Position numbers and translations under genes: made by a program. From contig DCKU01000086.1 of NCBI GenBank assembly GCA_002320455.1, positions 1 to 10,191 on the forward strand: 10,191 nt of DNA, written 5' to 3'. Source of the stretch: Salinisphaera sp. UBA1666. GTDB lineage: Bacteria > Pseudomonadota > Gammaproteobacteria > Nevskiales > Salinisphaeraceae. Below the pieces are notes generated by a model. It was not told the origin of the DNA. It made no database searches and saw only the letters and a list, made by a program, of their open reading frames with translations. This document shows positions 1 to 7,671 of this stretch, in pieces; position 1 is the stretch's first letter, and each line of letters opens with the position of its first letter.

Positions 1-855
1 GTTCTGAACCTGTTCGCGCATCTGTTCGATGAGCACTTTCATTTCTACGGCGGCCGCGCTGACATCGGCATCGGCTGATTTAGAGCCGATGGTATTGGCC
101 TCGCGATTGAACTCCTGCATGAGGAAATCCAACCGCCGGCCGACCGGCTCGGCCTGCGACAGCGCGTCGGTGAACGCCGCGACGTGGGCACCCAGGCGAT
201 CCACCTCTTCGGCGATATCCATGCGCTGGGCGGCCAGCACCAGCTCAGTCTCCAGGCGTGTTTCATCCGCGCTGATATCCAGCTCGGCCAACCGCGCCCG
301 CCATTTGGCGGCCAGCGCGTCGCGCACCATCGGCACGCGCTCGGCTACCTGGCGAGCATGGTCGGCGACACTGTCAGCGCGGGTGGTCAACATCTCGGCG
401 ATGCGAGCGCCTTCTTCGGCTCTACTGTCGGCCAACGCGGTCAGCGCGGGCTCGAGAGCGGCCAGCGCGTCAGACTGTAGCCGCTCGCCGTCAATATCGC
501 TGGCTTGGCGAACGCCCGGATAATCCAGCAGCGCCAGGGCGTCGGGCGCGCGACAGTCGATCACCTGGGCCCGCACCTGCTCCAGCGCGCCGGCCAGCGC
601 GTTCAGCCGCGCCTCGTCGATAGCGATCGAGCGGTCGGCCACGCCCGTGGCCAGGCGTGCGGTGACCTCGACCTTGCCGCGTTTGACGTACCGGCCCACA
701 GCCTGACGTATAGCGCCTTCGATAGGGCGCAGGGCCTCGGGCAGGCGGCTGCTGACCTCGAGATAGCGATGGTTGACGCTTTTGAGTTCCCAAGTCAGCT
801 CGCCCCACGCGGCCTGGACGTCATGGCGGACAAAGCCGGTCATGCTGCGGATCAT
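1..855 (-). CDS. yicC: YicC/YloC family RNA-metabolism protein, 3' end cut by window edge
   Basis: The reverse strand reads open for 285 codons from the ATG at 855-853 to the window edge. The protein begins MIRSMTGF, the usual opening of the family. It carries SVNHRYLE near residue 26, RGKVE near 59 and, in the C-terminal DUF1732 region, AQRMDIAEEVDRLGAH (209-224), GRRLDFLMQEFNRE (239-252) and VLIEQMREQVQN (274-285). The E. coli protein ends about two residues after that last motif, so only the last codons and the stop should be missing. YicC/YloC proteins have been linked to endoribonuclease activity and, in E. coli, to turnover of the small RNA RyhB; the exact role here is inferred. A second in-frame ATG lies at 843-841, but the first matches the family start and has an AAGG ribosome-binding site 8 nt upstream. 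It is divergent from rph, as in many gammaproteobacteria. Confidence 0.95.
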   Translation of the reverse strand, partial: MIRSMTGFVRHDVQAAWGELTWELKSVNHRYLEVSSRLPEALRPIEGAIRQAVGRYVKRGKVEVTARLATGVADRSIAIDEARLNALAGALEQVRAQVIDCRAPDALALLDYPGVRQASDIDGERLQSDALAALEPALTALADSRAEEGARIAEMLTTRADSVADHARQVAERVPMVRDALAAKWRARLAELDISADETRLETELVLAAQRMDIAEEVDRLGAHVAAFTDALSQAEPVGRRLDFLMQEFNREANTIGSKSADADVSAAAVEMKVLIEQMREQVQN

Positions 856-863
856 GCGGTGCG

Positions 864-867
864 CCTT
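864..867 (-). promoter_or_regulatory. Ribosome-binding site of yicC
   Basis: AAGG on the reverse strand lies 8 nt before the ATG at 855. It supports that start over the in-frame ATG 12 nt further in, which has no purine-rich stretch in front of it. Confidence 0.5.
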
Positions 868-912
868 GCATCGTCGAGACTGCCCTTGGCGGCCGGGCAG
901 CGGGTTCTAAAG

Positions 913-940
913 GCGCTGCAGTATGGCACAAGCGGCGCTG
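913..940 (-). promoter_or_regulatory. Candidate promoter for yicC (extended -10)
   Basis: Read on the reverse strand, TGCCATACT (928-920) has the form TGn-CATACT, an extended -10 with 4 of 6 consensus bases. A possible TTGTAC -35 lies 15 bp upstream, shorter than the usual 16-18 bp, and falls on the same bases as the rph -10 on the other strand. A transcript would start near 913 and leave a leader of about 57 nt. This rests on motif reading alone. Confidence 0.3.
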
Positions 941-941
941 G

Positions 942-947
942 TACAAT
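942..947 (+). promoter_or_regulatory. Candidate -10 element of the rph operon promoter
   Basis: TACAAT matches the sigma70 -10 consensus at 5 of 6 positions and lies 32 bp before the rph ATG, so transcription would start near 954 with a leader of about 26 nt. No good -35 box is visible at normal spacing, so an activator or a weak promoter is possible. If this is the real -10, the upstream in-frame ATG at 923 could not be the start of rph. Confidence 0.4.
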
Positions 948-979
948 GCGCGGCCTGTCTCAAAACGCCCTCACCGCCC

Positions 980-1708
980 ATGTTCCAACGCCCCAGCGGT
1001 CGTGCTCCGGCCGATCTGCGCGCTGTCTCAATCCAGCGTCACTTCACCAAACACGCCGCCGGCTCGGTGCTGGTCTCGTTTGGCGACACGCGCGTGATCT
1101 GCACCGCCAGCGTCGAGGATCGCGTACCGCCGTGGCTGCGTGGTAAGGATTCGGGCTGGTTGACCGCCGAGTACGGCATGCTGCCCGGCGCCACCGGCTC
1201 TAGAAGCGGGCGCGAGGCGGCACGCGGCAAACAAGGCGGGCGCACGGTCGAGATCCAGCGTCTGATCGGTCGCAGCCTGCGCGCGGTGATGGACTTGAAA
1301 GCGCTCGGTCCGCGTTCGGTGACCATCGACTGTGACGTTATCCAGGCTGACGGCGGCACGCGCACGGCGGCCATCACCGGCGGCTACGTGGCTCTGGTCG
1401 ATGCCATGAACAAGCTGGTGGCTGACGGCAAGGTCAAGGCCAGCCCGCTACACGGCCAGCTGGCCGCAGTATCCGTGGGCATCTACGAGGGTGAGGCCGT
1501 ACTTGATCTGGATTACGCCGAGGACAGCCAGGCCGAAACCGATATGAACGTAGTGATGAACGAAGCCAGCGGCTTCATCGAGATCCAGGGCACGGCCGAA
1601 GGCCATGCCTTCTCCCGTCACGAGCTGGACGCCCTGCTCGGCCATGCCGAAAAAGGCATCGGTGAGCTGATCGAAATCCAGCGCGCCGCGCTGGCCGATA
1701 CGCCATGA
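980..1708 (+). CDS. rph: Ribonuclease PH
   Basis: RNase PH is a phosphate-dependent 3'->5' exoribonuclease that trims tRNA precursors and structured RNA ends in the cytoplasm, usually as a ring-shaped hexamer. From the ATG at 980 the product is 242 residues, close to the 238 of E. coli. Family blocks are clear: FTKHAAGSVLVSFGDT (22-37), TAEYGMLP (62-69), GKQGGRT (83-89, with the phosphate-site Arg88), DVIQADGGTRTA (119-130) and EDSQAETDMNVVM (181-193), whose Asp182 and Asp188 match the conserved catalytic/metal aspartates. The frame extends up to an ATG at 923, but the 19 extra residues match nothing in the family and span the likely -10 box. No Shine-Dalgarno sequence is visible before 980. 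The stop overlaps the rdgB start as ATGA. All key residues are present, unlike the defective rph of E. coli K-12. Confidence 0.96.
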   Translation: MFQRPSGRAPADLRAVSIQRHFTKHAAGSVLVSFGDTRVICTASVEDRVPPWLRGKDSGWLTAEYGMLPGATGSRSGREAARGKQGGRTVEIQRLIGRSLRAVMDLKALGPRSVTIDCDVIQADGGTRTAAITGGYVALVDAMNKLVADGKVKASPLHGQLAAVSVGIYEGEAVLDLDYAEDSQAETDMNVVMNEASGFIEIQGTAEGHAFSRHELDALLGHAEKGIGELIEIQRAALADTP

Positions 1709-2304
1709 GTGCGCGCTGGGTCGTGGCCTCCGGCAACGCCGGCAAGATCGCCGAGCTGGCCGATTTGCTGGCCGGACTAGATATCGAGCCGATTTCTCAA
1801 GCCGAGTTTTCGGTAGACGACGCCGAGGAAACCGGCATCGCCTTCGTCGACAACGCGCTGATCAAGGCGCGACACGCAGCGACCGCGACAGGGCTGCCGG
1901 CAATCGCCGATGATTCCGGCTTGGCGGTGGATTATCTGGCCGGCGCGCCGGGCATCTTTTCGGCGCGCTATGCCGGCACTCACGGCGACGACGCGGCCAA
2001 CAACGCCAAGCTGTTGGCCGAGCTGGACGGCGTGGAGCAGGCCGAGCGCGGGGCGGCGTTTCATTGTTGCCTGGTCGCGCTGCGCTCAGCGGCCGATCCG
2101 GCGCCGATCGTGGCCCACGGCATCTGGCGCGGCGAGATTCTGACCGCGCCCCGCGGCGAACACGGCTTTGGTTACGACCCGCTGTTCTGGGTCGCGGACG
2201 AGAACGCCAGTGCGGCCGAGATGACGGCGGCCCGCAAGAACGCCATCAGCCATCGCGGCCGGGCAATGACGCGTCTGCTCGATGAGCTGCGTGCCCGCGG
2301 CTGA
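1705..2304 (+). CDS. rdgB: XTP/dITP pyrophosphatase (Ham1 family)
   Basis: This enzyme hydrolyses non-canonical purine nucleotides (XTP, dITP, ITP) to the monophosphate and pyrophosphate, keeping damaged bases out of DNA and RNA. The 199-residue length equals the family norm (E. coli 197). Visible motifs are the substrate-binding SGNAGK (9-14), EETG-FVDNA-IKA (41-54), the catalytic/metal IADDSGLAVD (67-76, with Asp69-Asp70), APGIFSARYAG (81-91), FGYDP (155-159) and ISHRG (181-185). It starts inside the last codons of rph (ATGA), with no separate Shine-Dalgarno sequence, so translation is probably coupled to rph. Its 3' end overlaps hemW by 23 bp. In E. coli rdgB is likewise followed by hemW, while rph lies elsewhere; here the two sets are joined. 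Confidence 0.96.
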   Translation: MSARWVVASGNAGKIAELADLLAGLDIEPISQAEFSVDDAEETGIAFVDNALIKARHAATATGLPAIADDSGLAVDYLAGAPGIFSARYAGTHGDDAANNAKLLAELDGVEQAERGAAFHCCLVALRSAADPAPIVAHGIWRGEILTAPRGEHGFGYDPLFWVADENASAAEMTAARKNAISHRGRAMTRLLDELRARG

Positions 2305-3469
2305 GGCCACCTGCGAAACCCCGGCCGTGGCCGATCGCCACGCGGCCGGGCTGGCGGTCTATGTGCACCTGCCTTGGTGCGTGGTCAAATGCCCGTACTG
2401 TGATTTCAATTCGCATCGGGCGCCCGAGACGCTGCCCGAGCAGGCTTATGTCGACGCACTCGTTGCGGACTGGCACGCCCAGATCGGCGATGAAGACCGC
2501 GTTATCACCTCGGTGTTTATCGGCGGCGGCACGCCGAGCCTGTTCTCGGCCGCGGCCATCGGCGAGATTCTGGCCGCCCTGGATCGCGCCCCCGGGCTGG
2601 CCGCGGACTGCGAAATAACGCTAGAGGCCAACCCCGGCACTACCGAATACGGGCGCTTTACCGACCTGGCCGCGGCCGGCGTCAATCGTGTGTCGCTGGG
2701 GGTCCAGAGCTTCGACGCCGATCGTCTGGCCGCACTCGGGCGTATCCATGGCCCGACCGAGGCCCACCGGGCGATCGCCGACGTTCAGGCGGCCGGTATC
2801 CAGCACCTGAACTGCGATCTAATGTTCGGCCTACCCGGCCAGGACATGGCCCGCGGGCTGTCCGACGTCGAGACGCTGATCGCTGCTAATCCGGGCCATA
2901 TCTCGTATTACCAGCTCACCTTCGAGCCGGGCACGCCGTTTGCCAAGCGCCCGCCGGCCCGCGCCGACGACGATACGATCGTGGATCTGTTCGAGGCGGC
3001 CGGCGAGCGGCTGCGTGCGGCCGGCTATGGCCAGTACGAGGTCTCGGCCTGGGGCGGTGATCATCAGTGTCGGCACAACCTCCACTATTGGCGTTTCGGC
3101 GACTATCGCGCGATCGGCGCGGGCGCACACGCCAAGATCACCGGCGCCGACGGCCGAATCCAGCGCGAGGCCCGCATGCGCTGGCCCACCGGCTATATGC
3201 AGAGTGCGGGCACATCGGCCGCCGTGGTCGAGCAGCGCGTGGTCTCGAAAGATGAGGCCCGCTTCGAGGCGCTGCTCAACGGTCTGCGCCTGCGCGACGG
3301 CATCGCCCGCGCAGACTATGAGGCTCGTACCGGACTCGCCTGGGCAGAGCTGACCGATCATGTCGCCCCGCTGGTCCGTCACGGGCTGCTCGACATGACC
3401 GAAACACGTCTGGCCGCCAGCGATGCCGGCTGGCCGTTTCTGGATGCGATTCTCTCGGAGCTTGTCTGA
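2282..3469 (+). CDS. hemW: Heme chaperone HemW (radical SAM, HemN-like)
   Basis: HemW proteins bind heme and a [4Fe-4S] cluster and pass heme to apoproteins such as respiratory enzymes. They were long annotated as oxygen-independent coproporphyrinogen III oxidase. The 395-residue product has the radical-SAM cluster motif C33-x3-C37-x2-C40 followed by DFNSH, without the extra cysteine seen two residues later in true HemN. It also has GGGTPS (81-86), EANPGT (115-120), RVSLGVQSFD (136-145), DLMFGLPGQ (179-187) and the HemW-type HNLHYW (265-270), then a C-terminal HemN-like helical domain. The E. coli protein has about 9 residues before the segment matching VYVHLPWC, whereas the ATG used here gives 25. 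The true start may therefore be a later codon such as GTG at 2291 or 2327; no Shine-Dalgarno sequence decides. The start overlaps rdgB, and the stop overlaps the next gene (TGATG). Confidence 0.93.
   Translation: MSCVPAAEATCETPAVADRHAAGLAVYVHLPWCVVKCPYCDFNSHRAPETLPEQAYVDALVADWHAQIGDEDRVITSVFIGGGTPSLFSAAAIGEILAALDRAPGLAADCEITLEANPGTTEYGRFTDLAAAGVNRVSLGVQSFDADRLAALGRIHGPTEAHRAIADVQAAGIQHLNCDLMFGLPGQDMARGLSDVETLIAANPGHISYYQLTFEPGTPFAKRPPARADDDTIVDLFEAAGERLRAAGYGQYEVSAWGGDHQCRHNLHYWRFGDYRAIGAGAHAKITGADGRIQREARMRWPTGYMQSAGTSAAVVEQRVVSKDEARFEALLNGLRLRDGIARADYEARTGLAWAELTDHVAPLVRHGLLDMTETRLAASDAGWPFLDAILSELV
3457..3460 (+). promoter_or_regulatory. Ribosome-binding site of the CPXCG gene
   Basis: GGAG lies inside the last codons of hemW, 8 nt before the ATG at 3469. 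With the TGATG overlap it supports translation of this small gene as real and coupled to hemW. Confidence 0.6.
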
Positions 3470-3657
3470 TGATTGAAGAACCCGGTGTGACCTGTCCCTA
3501 TTGCGGTGAGACGATCACGATCATGGTCGACACCACGGCGGGCAGCCAGCGTACGATCGAGGACTGCTTCGTTTGCTGTCAGCCCATCGAGCTCACCATC
3601 GAGATCGGCCCGGCCGGCGAGATCGAGATGATTACGGCTGAATCAGACGACGCATAA
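3469..3657 (+). CDS. CPXCG motif-containing cysteine-rich small protein
   Basis: This 62-residue protein has CPYCG (Cys9, Cys12) near the start and DCFVCCQPI (Cys33, Cys36, Cys37) in the middle, followed by a beta-prone, acidic tail. This is the pattern of the CPXCG cysteine-rich family, found in many gammaproteobacteria, whose function is unknown to me. The paired CxxC motifs suggest a small zinc ribbon or another metal site (inference). No signal peptide or membrane segment is seen, so it is probably cytoplasmic. It begins with a TGATG overlap with hemW and has a good GGAG ribosome-binding site 8 nt upstream, so it is likely the last gene of the rph-rdgB-hemW cluster. Being coupled to an Fe-S/heme protein suggests a metal- or redox-related role, but nothing in the sequence proves it. 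Confidence 0.85.
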   Translation: MIEEPGVTCPYCGETITIMVDTTAGSQRTIEDCFVCCQPIELTIEIGPAGEIEMITAESDDA

Positions 3658-3697
3658 AGGCATCGGTTCCAGGCTGGCCCCAGTCCCGGTGGCCGTC

Positions 3698-3703
3698 TAT
3701 ACT
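3698..3703 (+). promoter_or_regulatory. Candidate -10 element of the malic enzyme promoter
   Basis: TATACT matches the -10 consensus at 5 of 6 positions and lies in the 114-bp gap before the malic enzyme gene. The best -35 at 17-bp spacing is TGGCCC (3675-3680), only 3 of 6. Transcription would begin near 3710 with a leader of about 60 nt. It is the best promoter candidate for the malic enzyme-gltA-pqiABC run. Confidence 0.4.
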
Positions 3704-3707
3704 CGAG

Positions 3708-3722
3708 CGTCGTTACACGACG
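3708..3722 (+). repeat. Small perfect inverted repeat at the predicted transcript start
   Basis: CGTCGT-TAC-ACGACG is a 6-bp perfect inverted repeat with a 3-nt centre, 4 bp after the candidate -10. It could form a hairpin at the very 5' end of the mRNA or serve as a small operator. There is no run of T after it, so it is not a Rho-independent terminator for the upstream operon. A GC-rich genome gives such short repeats by chance fairly often. Confidence 0.4.
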
Positions 3723-3771
3723 ACGTTCTGCAACGCGGCATCATGCGCAGGACGACGACTGCCCGGACGAT

Positions 3772-5043
3772 ATGGCCGAATACTCTCGCAAGCAGGAAGC
3801 ACTGGATTATCACGAGCGCCCGCAGCCCGGAAAGCTCGGTATTTCGGTCACCAAACCGTTTTCGACCTACGGCGAGCTGTCGCTGGCCTACACGCCCGGC
3901 GTGGCCGAACCGGTCAAGGCGATCCGGGACAATCCCGAAGACGCCTATCGCTATACCTCCAAGGGCAATTTGGTGGCCGTGATCTCCAACGGCACCGCCG
4001 TGCTGGGGCTGGGCAATACCGGCGCGCTGGCCAGCAAGCCGGTGATGGAAGGCAAGGCGGTACTGTTCAAGAAGTTTGCCGACGTCGATGTCTTTGATAT
4101 CGAGGTCGACGCCGACTCGGTCGAGGCCATGATCGACACGGTCAAGCGTATCGCCCCGACGTTTGGCGGCATCAATCTCGAAGACATCGCCGCCCCGGCC
4201 TGTTTCGAGATCGAAAACGCCCTCATCGAAGCCCTGGATATTCCGGTCTTCCACGATGACCAGCACGGCACGGCCATTATCGTGGGTGCCGGGTTGATCA
4301 ACGCCCTCGAGCTGCAGGGCAAGACCCTGCCCGAGGCCAAGATCGTGTGCATGGGCGCGGGCGCGGCAGCAATCGCCTCCATGGATCTGCTGATCGAGAT
4401 GGGGGCCGCGCGCGAGAACATTTATATGTGTGACAGCCGCGGCGTCATCCATGATGGCCGCGACGACCTGTCCAAATACAAGGCCAAGTTCGCCACCACC
4501 ACCGACAAGCGCACGGTGGATGATGCGATGGCTGTGGCCGATGTCTTCATCGGCCTGTCCGGGCCGGATACGGTATCCAAAGACCAGATCGCAGCCATGC
4601 CGGCCAAGCCGGTGGTCTTTGCGCTGTCCAATCCCAATCCGGAAATTACGCCGGAAGACGCCAAGAGCGTTCGTGATGATCTGATCATGGCCACCGGCCG
4701 ATCGGACTATCCCAACCAGATCAACAACGTGCTGGGTTTTCCTTATATCTTTCGCGGGGCGTTGGACGTGCGCGCGGCACGCATCAACATGCCCATGTGC
4801 GTGGCCGCGGCCCGCGCCATGGGCGAGCTGGCCCGGCGCGATGTGCCCCAGACGGTGCTCGAGGCCCATGACAAGGACGAATTGTCGTTCGGGCCCGACT
4901 ACATCATTCCCAGCCCGTTCGACCCGCGTCTGATCGATTTCATACCGCCGGCGGTGGCCGCGGCAGCGATCGAAACCGGCGTGGCCCGATCCGAGACCCC
5001 TTCGCATTACCCGCAACCGGCGATCGATATCAACGATCAATAG
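3772..5043 (+). CDS. Malic enzyme, short form (malic domains only)
   Basis: The enzyme oxidatively decarboxylates malate to pyruvate and CO2, making NAD(P)H. The 423-residue product aligns from end to end with the N-terminal part of E. coli MaeB. Key sites are AYTPGVA (39-45, with Tyr40), GNLVAVISNGTAVLGLGN (65-82), VMEGKAVLFKKF (91-102, with Lys95), the metal-site INLEDI (134-139, Glu137/Asp138) and FHDDQHGTA (160-168, Asp162/Asp163), the dinucleotide-binding GAGAAA (195-200), SNPNPEITPEDA (286-297), GRSDYPNQINNVLGFP (309-324) and GPDYIIPSPFDPRL. MaeB itself is about 759 residues, with a phosphotransacetylase-like C-terminal half. That half is absent, with no remnant before gltA, so this is a natural short form. 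NADP or NAD preference cannot be read safely. The ribosome-binding site is weak (GGA, 4-5 nt before the ATG). gltA follows after 32 bp. Confidence 0.93.
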   Translation: MAEYSRKQEALDYHERPQPGKLGISVTKPFSTYGELSLAYTPGVAEPVKAIRDNPEDAYRYTSKGNLVAVISNGTAVLGLGNTGALASKPVMEGKAVLFKKFADVDVFDIEVDADSVEAMIDTVKRIAPTFGGINLEDIAAPACFEIENALIEALDIPVFHDDQHGTAIIVGAGLINALELQGKTLPEAKIVCMGAGAAAIASMDLLIEMGAARENIYMCDSRGVIHDGRDDLSKYKAKFATTTDKRTVDDAMAVADVFIGLSGPDTVSKDQIAAMPAKPVVFALSNPNPEITPEDAKSVRDDLIMATGRSDYPNQINNVLGFPYIFRGALDVRAARINMPMCVAAARAMGELARRDVPQTVLEAHDKDELSFGPDYIIPSPFDPRLIDFIPPAVAAAAIETGVARSETPSHYPQPAIDINDQ

Positions 5044-5062
5044 GTTCGCCCTGGCATTATTC

Positions 5063-5068
5063 GGGAGA
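5063..5068 (+). promoter_or_regulatory. Ribosome-binding site of gltA
   Basis: GGGAGA, 7 nt before the ATG at 5076, is the strongest Shine-Dalgarno sequence in the window and fits a highly expressed enzyme. The 32-bp gap to the malic enzyme shows no terminator and has little room for a promoter. Confidence 0.65.
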
Positions 5069-5075
5069 TAGCAGT

Positions 5076-6336
<1,261 letters not shown>

Positions 6337-6365
<29 letters not shown>

Positions 6366-7671
6366 ATCCGACGTCGAAACCCCGACCACGGCCCGCCTGC
6401 GGGCCGTGGTGTGCCGGGAATGCGACTGGGTGGCCGCCCTGCCGCAACGGGCCGAAGGCCAACGCGCGTCCTGCCCGCGATGCGGCCATCACCTGACCGA
6501 GGCCGCCCAGCGCGATGCCCAGAAGCCATTAGCGTGGGCGATTGCCACGCTGGTCGCCCTGGGACTGGTGTTCTGTTTCTCGTTTCTGAGCTTTTCAGCC
6601 TATGGCGTGGGCCACGTCATGGCTTTTGGCGATACCTGGCATGCGCTGACCGCAGACGATTACGGCACGCTGGCCGTGGTTATGCTGGCGTTTACTGCAG
6701 CGTTTCCGGCGCTGTATCTGAGCGTTTTGATATATCTGTGCAGCGCGATACAGCTCGGCCGACCCTTGCCTGCGCAGGTAGCGCTGGCGCGCACGCTTCG
6801 GCCACTCGAACCGTGGATGATGTCTGATGTATTTATCGTCGGCGTGCTTGTGGCGCTGATCAAGATCGTGTCGCTGGCCAGCATTCAGGTGCATACCGGC
6901 TTTATCGCTTTCTGTGTGTTTTCAGTGTGCATGCTGCGCACGAGCCAGCTCATCGACTGGACCAGTCTGTGGGACAGGCTTGCCCCGCGCCCCGACGCAT
7001 CTAAAGATATCCGCACCGGCATGAGCGCGCGCGCTCAGGGCGTGGTGGCGTGTCGCGGCTGTGATACCGCGTTTGTCGCCGATCACGGGCCGCGCTGTCC
7101 GCGCTGCAACAAGCGCCACCGCCTGCATCGCATCGATCGTGTTCAGCTAACCTGGGCTTTGCTGGCCACCGCCACGCTGGCCTATATCCCGGCCAATCTG
7201 TACCCGGTGCTGCTCACCACGCAGCTCGGCAACTCTGAGCCTCAGACGATTGCCGGCGGCGTGCTGCATTTGCTGCACGCCGGTGACTGGCCGATCGCCG
7301 CGGTGATCTTTATCGCCAGTATCGTCGTGCCGATCTCCAAGATCGCAGCACTTGGCTGGCTGTGTGTCGTGGCGCGCCGGCCCCATGCCGCGGCCAGCCA
7401 TTCGCGGATGCGCCTGTTCCGGGTCACAGAAAAAATCGGGCGCTGGTCGATGATCGACGTCTTCGTGGTCGCCACGTTAGCCACGCTGGTCCAGGCCGGC
7501 AGCCTAATGTCTATTTCGCCGGGGCCCGGGGTTATCGCCTTTGGTCTGGTCGTGATTGTCACGATGATCGCGGCCCATACATTCGACACGCGGTTACTCT
7601 GGAGTGACCGTACCCACACCTGGGGCCCGGCCGAGACATCGGCGTACCCCGCACATCACTCGAGCGCATGA
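6337..7671 (+). CDS. pqiA: Intermembrane transport protein PqiA (inner membrane)
   Basis: PqiA is the inner-membrane member of the Pqi system, thought to move lipids or other hydrophobic molecules between the two membranes together with PqiB. The 444-residue product (E. coli about 417) is a tandem repeat of two PqiA units. Each has a rubredoxin-like zinc ribbon (C26-x2-C29/C46-x2-C49 and C239-x2-C242/C254-x2-C257) followed by four probable membrane segments, at roughly 66-88, 112-137, 163-184 and 186-202, then 271-293, 318-343, 373-394 and 397-415. The conserved GRWSMIDVFVVA (368-379) and TFDTRL (415-420) are present. The start is taken as the GTG at 6337, inside the end of gltA, since this gives a leader of normal length before the first ribbon. 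No Shine-Dalgarno sequence is visible, and GTG at 6406 or 6409 would leave almost no leader. It overlaps pqiB as ATGA. Confidence 0.93.

Noticed and set aside
29..523. A 164-codon forward open frame at the left edge
   Set aside because: It lies opposite yicC, is made mostly of Ser, Ala and Arg, and has no recognisable motif, while the reverse strand has clear YicC blocks.
923..979. N-terminal extension of RNase PH from an upstream in-frame ATG
   Set aside because: The 19 extra residues are absent from the family, the start lies upstream of the candidate -10 box, and the ATG at 980 gives the normal length.
505..1146. A 213-codon forward open frame spanning the end of yicC, the gap and the start of rph
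   Set aside because: It crosses two well supported genes and the promoter region, and its product matches nothing; rph is in a different frame.
3658..3697. Possible terminator after the CPXCG gene (GGCC-rich stretch)
   Set aside because: Only a 4-bp GGCC/GGCC pairing with poor extension can be drawn, and no T-run follows.
3697..5040. A 447-codon open frame on the reverse strand across the malic enzyme gene
   Set aside because: It mirrors the true gene codon for codon, has a composition full of Arg, His and Gly, resembles no protein family, and is a common by-product of high GC at third positions.
7029..7038. Alternating GC tract (GCGCGCGC) in pqiA as a possible repeat element
   Set aside because: It is coding sequence (SARAQ) in a GC-rich gene, with no second copy that suggests a functional repeat.
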